From positions 1 through 24,791 of IMG/VR virus record IMGVR_UViG_3300020392_000075: DNA of 24,791 bases; one strand, 5' to 3'. This DNA is from a virus. The notes beneath the pieces were generated by a model. That model saw only the letters and a list, made by a program, of their open reading frames with translations. It made no database searches and was not told the DNA's origin. Both the position numbers and the translations under genes were made by a program. Position 1 is the first letter of the stretch, and each line of letters opens with the position of its first letter. Below, piece after piece: positions 1 to 6,980 of this stretch.

Positions 1-878
1 CAATTTAAAAAGTTTATAGACGATATAGTTTGAAGTACTGCTGATCTAGTATTAAAGAACATTATAGTACCAATAGAACCATTTATATAGTCTAATGCTC
101 TATTGCTTAACCTACTGCCTGAAAATAATCTATTTTTACCAGATTTCATTCTAGCTAATATATTTTCTAATGCTTCTCTATACTTAGCACCATATGCAGC
201 TTCAAGTTTATTTAAATTTTCTTGGTTAAATATTTCACTAATGTTATCTAAAAAACCTGATTGCTGTAAATATTTTTGTCTTTTAGTAGTATTAAGTAAA
301 TCTATAAGATCTGTAGTTATAGTACCAGCTAACCACTCTTGATCTGGTTTTACATAGCCATCACCTTTTGTAACAGATAATATTTGATCAGCAAAAGCTT
401 TTAATTTACCGTTAGCATTTACTATATCAACAAGTTCAGATAAGTCTGTTTTAGATAATCCAGGTATATCATGACCCATTTTATTAAACAAATAAACTCT
501 AACTGCTTGTTCGTTAGTAAAACCGCTTTCATTTGTTTTTCTAAGATCTTTTGGAACGTCTAATGATTTTTTAAGTATTCTAAAATCTTGCATCATTTGA
601 ACTCTATCTCTTGATAAATTTTCTATAGCTCTACCATATGGATCTAACAAATGTTCTTTAAACCAAGCCATTTGACTATCACCTAATTTACCTTTGCTTA
701 ATAGCGGATATAATAATCCCATAAAGTCTTCAGCTGAGTAAGGTATAAAGAATTTTTTATTACCTTTATTAGCACCTCTTACTTTTGCTTTAGCTCTTGA
801 ATATCTTTTTTCTGATGCAATGCCAGTTTTTTGCTCTATGATTTTATTTATTTCAGCACTTATAGATTTACTAAATTT
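1..878 (-). other. C-terminal helical module of the giant protein (incomplete)
   Basis: Residues 2035 to at least 2326 follow the last KFSKS motif. The segment is mostly helical and contains FFIPYSAEDF (2077-2086), the stretch LLYPLLSKGKLGDSQMAWF soon after it, TTKRQKYLQQSGF, and near the edge NGSIGTIMFF and AVLQTISSINF. It resembles the large helical regions that accompany enzymatic domains in phage polyvalent proteins, but no specific family could be fixed by eye. The reading frame is open to base 1, so the true end of the protein is outside the window. Confidence 0.45.
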
Positions 879-3800
879 AACTTTAGCTTGTTGTACTTTT
901 GATTTAACGTCTATTTGATCTAATACATCTCTAACAGCTTCAACATTACCAAATGCATCATCAGCAAAATAAAAGTCATTATAACCTTCTGCAGCTTTAC
1001 CTACAATCCAATTAGCTTTGGCAGCTCCTGTAGAATTACCTAATCCAATTATATTTTCACGCTTAAACTCTAATCCTTCAGATTTTAAAAACTCATATAT
1101 AGCATCAGCTGATTCAGGCGCGCGCGCTGTTAACACAAATAAATCTTCATTACCTCTAGCATCTCTAATCTTTTTAGCTACATTAAATAGTGGACCACGC
1201 TTACCATCTCTTACAATATTAAAGTCGCTAAAATCCATAACAGCACCTTGAGCTACTAAATCAGCTCCTTTCTCTGCAAACTCTTCAGCAGTAAGTTGAC
1301 CTTCAGTTCCATCTGTATTAGTATAAAATACTATACTTTTAGTTTGAGCTAGTGTGTCATCAAAATCAAATACTCTTATTTTTTTAACCGGGGCGTTTAA
1401 TTTTCTAGCATTAGCTAAAGCTTCATCAACTGTCTTAGCATAACCAATGACTTCATCATTTGTTACACTTTTACTAAACTTTGCTCCAGGAACACTAGAC
1501 AACTCTTTTATATTAGACTCTTTAGCTGGAATTTTAGTTTCTAATATCTTAACAGCATCTGTGTTTAACAATGAAGCCATGCTTGAAGCGTCATCTAAAG
1601 TGTATGAACTTTTAGGTATATTTCTTAATCCGCTTGGAAGTATTCTTAAGTTTACTGTAGTCATAGGTATTCCATCGCTACCAATGCTATTACTAGGCAT
1701 TACTCTCATGTTTAGATCAACATTTCCAGTTAACTCTGGAATAGGTAATCCTAAAGGATTTTTACCCATAAAAAATAATCCACTATCTTTAAGCTGTATA
1801 TAACTAGTAGGTGGAACTTTATTTTCATAAATTTCTTTTACTGGAGATATATCAAACTCAGCTTTTTGTGTTATAGCTTTTTGTAAACCTTCACCTTTAA
1901 TACCATTTGGATATTTTTCTTTTAAATAATTATACTTAGGTTTTAAATCAGCTACTTTTTTAGCTGTTAATCCTTCTCCTAGCTGTAAGTATATTTCCAT
2001 AGGAAGTTTACCTGTTCTATCGTATAGTTGTAAATCAGCACCTAATTCTCCAGCTCTTTTTCTATAAGCTCTTATAGCTTTGTAAGCTGGATTTATTAAA
2101 AGTTTTTTTATTTCTTCTTTAAAAGTATATGGCTTTCCTTGAACTTTACTGTTAAAATTAATTTTACCATTTCTATATATTAAACCAACGTCACCGTATT
2201 GAGCTTTTGCAAGTTTAACTTCTACATCAAAACTGTTTCCAAATATTAAAGCTGCAAAATCAGGTATACCAACTTTGTTGCCACCTGCTTGATCTGAAAC
2301 TTTAAATCCTTTTATTTTTAACTTTTTTAATCTTTCTATAATAACATTTTCATATGCAAATCCTCTGTTTTTGCCTATTTTTTTAAGCTCAAGTTCTATA
2401 GCTTCATCAATACTTATAGTAGGATTATTAGTTAATATTTGATTAACATTTTTCTCAAAACCTTTTCTAAGTTTATCTCCTTTTATATTTAACTCTTCTG
2501 CTTTTTTACTTGAAAGACTAAACTTAACGTTAGGTTTTCTTTGTATTTTTTCAGCAACTTTAGGCTTTGTTTCTTTAGTTACTTCTCTACCTTGTATTTC
2601 TTGTACTTCAGTAAATCTTTCAAACACTTTAGGATCTTCAAGTACTTCTAACGTAGCATCTTTACCTAGTTCTTTAGCTATTGTTTGTGCTAGCTGAGTT
2701 TGTTTAGATGCTGGTCTACCTTTTTTAGGTGCTAAATGAAACTCTACAAATTCTTCTTGATTATAAGGTTTTTTAGTAAATAAACTAGGTCCAGCAGTTC
2801 TAGGTGTATCACTTGGTAGTAATCCATCACTAATAGCTTTATCTACTTCAGTTGGTGATAAATTCTTTTTTTCTTCAATAATAAAATCTTGATATGATTT
2901 ATTTAAAATATCTTGTGGTATCAAATCATATATTTGTTCACCATACTTTTGCAAAAATGTTTTGTATTTATCGCTACTAGGTTTACCCATCAACTCTTTG
3001 ACGTCATTAGTCAATTCAGTAGCATAAGTATCTTGCAATGTCTTTTTAAACTTAGGATCAGTTACTTCAGGTATTCTAGTTCCAAATGTTTTAGCAACAA
3101 CATCTTTTACTTTGTTGTATAAGTCACTGCCTTCCTTAATATCTAAAGCTCTTCTTAAGTTGGTAGGTGGTTTTGGCTTTTCAGTTATTTCAACTTCTTC
3201 AACTTCTGTAGTAGGCTCTGCTATGTCAACTCTTTCCGCTATATCACCTTCAAATACTTCACCTAATACTCTTTTAGATGCTTCAATAGCTCTTGATGGT
3301 AAAAACTTATTTATATAAGCAGCAAGTGGAACGTCTGATTCAGGATCATAAGCTTGTATTAAATCTAATATACCACGCTCACCTGTTTCTATTTCATCGG
3401 TAAGTAATTGTCTATCAAAACCTGGAGCTTCGCTTCTGCGTTGTACTATTTTATTTACAATAGGTTTAAACTCTTGTATTATATCTAGTGCACCAGCAGT
3501 GCCTTGATTAGTATATATTTCTTGAACCTTATCAGACGCTGTTTTAGACATTTTAATTATATCGTCTTCTTCTTCTGGCTCAGCTAATCTTACTCCTTCT
3601 TGTATATTTGATTGATAATTCTTAATAAAATTAAATACATCATTAGCATCTTTTAAATCAAACATCCAGCTTGAATCTCCAAATATATCTTTAGATATGC
3701 CATTTATAAAGTTCTTTAATGATGGCATAGTTTCAATATCATTTAAGTCAATCAAGCCTAAAGCAACAGCATTATTCATTTGAGCCATTATCTCTTCAGC

Positions 3801-6800
3801 ATCAGCAGTAGCTTGGCCTCTTCTACCTGATTTTAATATTACTTTACCTCTACCACCTGTTTTATAAAGGTTAAACCTAGCAATTAAATCGTTATAATCT
3901 TTTTCTTTTATTTTACCAAGTTCAAATTTATTTCTTAAAACTTCAATAGCTTCATCTACAGCTTTAGTAGCTTCTTCGCTTAACATACCGTTTTTATCTA
4001 CTATGTTTTTAGCCTTGTTTTGTATATGGAATAATTCTTCTAAAGGTGCAGCAGCAGCGTAACCTGCTAAGCTCACATCTCCAGACATAGCTATTTCTCC
4101 ATCAACTACTCTTTCATTTATAATTATATTATTACCTACGGCAGCTGCATTGTTTCCACTTTCAATAACAGTCTCTACTTGTGCTAGTTCTTCTTTGCTT
4201 AAATCAGTTAAATCATTTCTCCAATTAGCATTATCAGTATCTACAACTATAAACTTACCATCTTTAGGCATAAGCGTCATAGCTACATTTTTATAAAAGT
4301 CATACAAACCGTAGTAATATTCAGCATTTAAGTTTATAAAACTTTCACCTAGTTTTTGTCTAGTTTCTTTTATTTTATTTCTATCTTCTTTCGCTCTTTT
4401 GCTAAGTAAATCTTCTCTTTTTCTATTTAAATTATTATATTGTTCTTCAAGTTTTTCTTTAGCTTTTTTACCAGCTTCAGATAAATCTCCTGTAGCTCCA
4501 AGTTTAGTTGCTTGACCTTGAACTTGTCTCATTTGTCTAGATAAATCAGCTGCTTCAACTATTTCTTCAGTAGTCATTGCATTTAACTTATTTAAAGTCA
4601 TGCCATCAGCAAAAGCTAATTCTGTAAGAAGTTCTCTTCTTCTTTTTCTCAATTGATCTCTTTCAGGACCTGCTTCTAAAGCACTAAACTGCTCTTGAAG
4701 TTGTATTAACTCTAAAACTTTTTCTTCATTTTGTTCTATTTCTTTGCGTATTGTAAACTCGTTTTTAATCATATTACGAGTATTACCCATAGTTTTAGGT
4801 GCCATTATAGCTAAAGAAGTAACAGCAGTATTAGCAAAAAATTCTTTATCTAAACCTTCTATCATAGATTTATTTTCACCTAATACAGATATATCTATAA
4901 TGTTATGTGCTATTTGAGTTAATGTTTCTTCAGCTTCTTCTATAGTTATAGCTCTACCAGCGTTTCTACTTATGCCAGATATAGCGTTTTTAGAAACATT
5001 AGCTGCAAAATTAAGTGGTGATTTATACGCTTCTGCTTTAAACTCTTGTTTACCTATGTTTCTAGCAAGACTACCAGCGTCATTTATTATTTTTAATGAA
5101 CCAAATGTTTCAGCTAAAGCTGCTGTACCACCATAAGCATAAGATGAAAAAGCTTTTTGAGCAAAACTATAATTAGATATTCTTTCTAAATCATCGTACT
5201 CTTGTTGCAATTGTTTCTTTTTATCTAAATCAGATTCTAAATCTATTTGCTTTTTTAATTTAGGTAAAGACTCTAGTGCGTTAGCTTGTTGTAACTCTAT
5301 ATCTCCGTATCTACCACCTGATTCACCAACAAAGAATATAGCTTGAGCTGTTCTTGTACCATAAGTTGCTAATTCACGAGCTTTTTGTCTAGCTATTTTT
5401 TTACCAGCTTCAGTAGCTCCTTTTATTAACATACCTCCTTTTAAAGCTGCGCCACCAGGTACAAATGTAGTAACAATAGATGGAGAGTTATTAGCTAGTG
5501 ATTCACCAAACCAATCAAAGAAATTTACATTTTCATTTTCAATATCATCTAAAGTTATATTATCTGGTATAGTAGTAGCTCTTTTTTCAGCTAATTTAGA
5601 ATTATAATCTCTTGTGGTTTTAGTTAAGAACTCTAAATAATTGTCTATAGAGTTTATTATTTTAGTATTAGAATCATCTACTAAAAATCTACCAGCTTTT
5701 AATAATAGTTGATTAGTTAAAGATCCAAGATTAAAAGTACCACCAATAAAAAACTCCTCTAATGCCATACTTGTTCTGGCGCTCAAGCTGTAGTCTAAAC
5801 TTAGCTGTTTTTCTATTATGCCTTTAGTCTCTACATCTCTTGATTTATTTATTAATGACTGTATTTGCTGGTCATATAATTTTTGTTGTTTAAGTAAATT
5901 ATCATAAACATTATCTAAACCTTTTACATTAAAATCATTTTGTATTTTTTCAGCTTCAGCTATTAAAGTTTGATACTCTTTTATTTGAGAACTACTACCA
6001 TCATTTATATTACCACTAGGTATAGTTTTTTCAATATCATTTACTTTCTTTATAACTTCATTAATAGCATCTTGATATGGCTTTGCTTGCTCTTGATATT
6101 TATCAAAATCACTTTTTAATATTTTACCACTTTCTTTTATAAACTCTGTAGCACGATCTAAACCTTTTTGTGCGTCTTCTAATGATTTATATGGCTTATC
6201 GTCTCCAAATGGAGCCATTAGCTCTCTAATGTCTTCAGGAACATTTCTTAAAAAAAGTTGAGTTTCTTTTCTATATATTTCGTTTAAACTTTGATTTTTA
6301 ACAGCTTGTATTTCTGCTTGATTTTGAATACTAATAGGTGTTAACTCGCCTGTTTGCTCGTAATTTTCATATTGCTTGAACTTTTCAGGTCCTAAATACT
6401 CTTCTATAGGTTGATATACTTTACCAACTCTTTTAGTACCACCGCCAGAAAAAGCTTCTGCTTCTTCTTTTGTTAAAAAACCTTGTAGTAAACCTTCTTT
6501 TTTATATTGAGCATAGCTTATATTTTCATAAAAATCAGGCTCAACATTTTCATCTGTAACTATTGAAACAGGTCTTTGATCTAGCTTAAAATAATTTTTA
6601 GCAGTTTCTTCTGTTATTTTTTCTTCAGGAGTTTCTTTTAATGTAGTTTCTAAGTTGTTAAATATCTCGTCAGCTTCTAACTTTTTTCTTTTTTCTTTAT
6701 TTTCTTTACTACTATATTCCTCAAAAGCTTCTCTCTCTTCCATTAAAAAAATACCTCTATCCCACCTTTTATTTCTAGCAATAATTTCATCTGGTGTTTT

Positions 6801-6980
6801 AGTAGATTCTTTTTCTTCTACTTCTATAATGTCGTCACTATTTATTATTTCTTCTTCTTTAGAGTCTATTTTATCTTCTCCAATAAGTTGTTCAAAAGTA
6901 AAAGCATCGTCAATAGAAGCTTCTTTATTACTAGTTTGATTAACTAAATCTTCAAATGTAAATTCGTTATTTTCTATCAT
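1..6980 (-). CDS. Giant multidomain (polyvalent-type) virion protein, C-terminus beyond left edge
   Basis: A single open frame runs from an ATG at 6980-6978 to the left edge without a stop, giving at least 2326 residues. The start overlaps the stop of the upstream gene as ATGA, so translation is probably coupled. Visible order: twin FTFE(D/Q)L(V/I) motifs (residues 7-13, 27-33); acidic, helical stretch (about 40-450); Gly/Ala-rich weakly hydrophobic part (about 488-730); coiled-coil-like charged helices (about 740-900); zincin-like segment (about 948-1070, EELFH at 981-985); long linker; PD-(D/E)XK nuclease-like domain (E1544, PD 1573-1574, E1587-x-K1589); HAD-like domain (D1872, D1874, T1951, K1988, D2007, D2008); helical C-terminal module from about 2035. 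Position after two helical proteins resembles the T7 gp14-gp15-gp16 ejection set. No lysozyme or transglycosylase motif was recognised. A role as ejected cargo acting in the new host is inference; the multi-enzyme make-up fits phage polyvalent proteins. Confidence 0.9.
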   Translation of the reverse strand, partial: MIENNEFTFEDLVNQTSNKEASIDDAFTFEQLIGEDKIDSKEEEIINSDDIIEVEEKESTKTPDEIIARNKRWDRGIFLMEEREAFEEYSSKENKEKRKKLEADEIFNNLETTLKETPEEKITEETAKNYFKLDQRPVSIVTDENVEPDFYENISYAQYKKEGLLQGFLTKEEAEAFSGGGTKRVGKVYQPIEEYLGPEKFKQYENYEQTGELTPISIQNQAEIQAVKNQSLNEIYRKETQLFLRNVPEDIRELMAPFGDDKPYKSLEDAQKGLDRATEFIKESGKILKSDFDKYQEQAKPYQDAINEVIKKVNDIEKTIPSGNINDGSSSQIKEYQTLIAEAEKIQNDFNVKGLDNVYDNLLKQQKLYDQQIQSLINKSRDVETKGIIEKQLSLDYSLSARTSMALEEFFIGGTFNLGSLTNQLLLKAGRFLVDDSNTKIINSIDNYLEFLTKTTRDYNSKLAEKRATTIPDNITLDDIENENVNFFDWFGESLANNSPSIVTTFVPGGAALKGGMLIKGATEAGKKIARQKARELATYGTRTAQAIFFVGESGGRYGDIELQQANALESLPKLKKQIDLESDLDKKKQLQQEYDDLERISNYSFAQKAFSSYAYGGTAALAETFGSLKIINDAGSLARNIGKQEFKAEAYKSPLNFAANVSKNAISGISRNAGRAITIEEAEETLTQIAHNIIDISVLGENKSMIEGLDKEFFANTAVTSLAIMAPKTMGNTRNMIKNEFTIRKEIEQNEEKVLELIQLQEQFSALEAGPERDQLRKRRRELLTELAFADGMTLNKLNAMTTEEIVEAADLSRQMRQVQGQATKLGATGDLSEAGKKAKEKLEEQYNNLNRKREDLLSKRAKEDRNKIKETRQKLGESFINLNAEYYYGLYDFYKNVAMTLMPKDGKFIVVDTDNANWRNDLTDLSKEELAQVETVIESGNNAAAVGNNIIINERVVDGEIAMSGDVSLAGYAAAAPLEELFHIQNKAKNIVDKNGMLSEEATKAVDEAIEVLRNKFELGKIKEKDYNDLIARFNLYKTGGRGKVILKSGRRGQATADAEEIMAQMNNAVALGLIDLNDIETMPSLKNFINGISKDIFGDSSWMFDLKDANDVFNFIKNYQSNIQEGVRLAEPEEEDDIIKMSKTASDKVQEIYTNQGTAGALDIIQEFKPIVNKIVQRRSEAPGFDRQLLTDEIETGERGILDLIQAYDPESDVPLAAYINKFLPSRAIEASKRVLGEVFEGDIAERVDIAEPTTEVEEVEITEKPKPPTNLRRALDIKEGSDLYNKVKDVVAKTFGTRIPEVTDPKFKKTLQDTYATELTNDVKELMGKPSSDKYKTFLQKYGEQIYDLIPQDILNKSYQDFIIEEKKNLSPTEVDKAISDGLLPSDTPRTAGPSLFTKKPYNQEEFVEFHLAPKKGRPASKQTQLAQTIAKELGKDATLEVLEDPKVFERFTEVQEIQGREVTKETKPKVAEKIQRKPNVKFSLSSKKAEELNIKGDKLRKGFEKNVNQILTNNPTISIDEAIELELKKIGKNRGFAYENVIIERLKKLKIKGFKVSDQAGGNKVGIPDFAALIFGNSFDVEVKLAKAQYGDVGLIYRNGKINFNSKVQGKPYTFKEEIKKLLINPAYKAIRAYRKRAGELGADLQLYDRTGKLPMEIYLQLGEGLTAKKVADLKPKYNYLKEKYPNGIKGEGLQKAITQKAEFDISPVKEIYENKVPPTSYIQLKDSGLFFMGKNPLGLPIPELTGNVDLNMRVMPSNSIGSDGIPMTTVNLRILPSGLRNIPKSSYTLDDASSMASLLNTDAVKILETKIPAKESNIKELSSVPGAKFSKSVTNDEVIGYAKTVDEALANARKLNAPVKKIRVFDFDDTLAQTKSIVFYTNTDGTEGQLTAEEFAEKGADLVAQGAVMDFSDFNIVRDGKRGPLFNVAKKIRDARGNEDLFVLTARAPESADAIYEFLKSEGLEFKRENIIGLGNSTGAAKANWIVGKAAEGYNDFYFADDAFGNVEAVRDVLDQIDVKSKVQQAKVKFSKSISAEINKIIEQKTGIASEKRYSRAKAKVRGANKGNKKFFIPYSAEDFMGLLYPLLSKGKLGDSQMAWFKEHLLDPYGRAIENLSRDRVQMMQDFRILKKSLDVPKDLRKTNESGFTNEQAVRVYLFNKMGHDIPGLSKTDLSELVDIVNANGKLKAFADQILSVTKGDGYVKPDQEWLAGTITTDLIDLLNTTKRQKYLQQSGFLDNISEIFNQENLNKLEAAYGAKYREALENILARMKSGKNRLFSGSRLSNRALDYINGSIGTIMFFNTRSAVLQTISSINFLN
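891..1385 (-). other. HAD-superfamily phosphatase-like domain within the giant protein
   Basis: This is residues about 1866-2030 of the giant protein. All four HAD motifs are present: motif I RVFDFDDTLA (nucleophile D1872, acid/base D1874), motif II FVLTARAPES (T1951), motif III GAAKANW (K1988) and motif IV YFADDAFGNV (D2007, D2008). Spacing is normal for a small HAD fold with a modest cap. The complete set predicts Mg-dependent phosphatase or nucleotidase activity. The substrate is unknown: a nucleotide, a DNA 3'-phosphate or an alarmone-like molecule are all conceivable. KFSKS directly follows the domain at residue 2035. Confidence 0.82.
2061..2378 (-). other. PD-(D/E)XK nuclease-like domain within the giant protein
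   Basis: This is residues about 1535-1640 of the giant protein. The signature elements are in order: a helix with an acidic residue (FAYENV, E1544), then a strand with GIPDFA (P1573, D1574), then FDVEVKL (E1587, K1589), giving P-D-x12-E-x-K, followed by AQYGDVG and a basic helical region. This matches the alpha-beta-beta-beta-alpha core of restriction-like and Holliday-junction-resolvase-like nucleases. The following region, with SGLFFMG and NPLGLPIPE around residues 1733-1748, may be the domain's C-terminal half. The domain is flanked by KFSLS at 1486 and KFSKS at 1834. The DNA substrate cannot be predicted. It could act on the host chromosome or on incoming phage DNA. Confidence 0.65.
3771..4139 (-). 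other. Zincin metallopeptidase-like segment with altered HExxH (EELFH)
   Basis: This is residues about 948-1070 of the giant protein. A beta-strand-like stretch, GNNIIINE (949-956), is followed after 24 residues by a helix containing PLEELFHIQN, and about 77 residues later by an acidic helix, EEIMAQ (1062-1067). This strand, HExxH helix, distal Glu order is how zincin domains of phage polyvalent proteins look. Here the first His of HExxH is Glu (E981), with E982 and H985 kept. The domain may be an inactivated or atypical peptidase, or the likeness may be accidental. No second helix-borne His ligand is obvious. Confidence 0.35.
5301..5519 (-). other. Gly/Ala-rich, weakly hydrophobic region of the giant protein
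   Basis: Residues about 488-560 include NSPSIVTTFVPGGAALKGG and later AIFFVGESGG. Similar Gly/Ala-rich hydrophobic pieces recur near residues 590-610 and 715-730. None is long enough for a confident transmembrane helix. In ejected phage proteins such regions may be partly unfolded for passage through the portal or may contact membranes; that is inference. Confidence 0.35.
6882..6962 (-). repeat. Tandem N-terminal short motif FTFE(D/Q)L(V/I) in the giant protein
   Basis: Residues 7-13 read FTFEDLV and residues 27-33 read FTFEQLI, exactly 20 residues apart, within the first 35 residues and separated by a polar, probably disordered linker. The codons differ (TTTACATTTGAAGATTTAGTT versus a divergent second copy), so the conservation is at protein level. 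A duplicated short linear motif at the extreme N-terminus could be a docking or packaging signal that tethers the protein inside the capsid; that role is inference. Confidence 0.7.

Noticed and set aside
1-6980. Phage-type RNA polymerase or lysozyme/transglycosylase domain in the giant protein (as in N4 vRNAP or T7 gp16)
   Set aside because: No polymerase catalytic motifs or lytic-transglycosylase Glu-Ser pattern were found in the visible residues; the unseen C-terminus cannot be judged.
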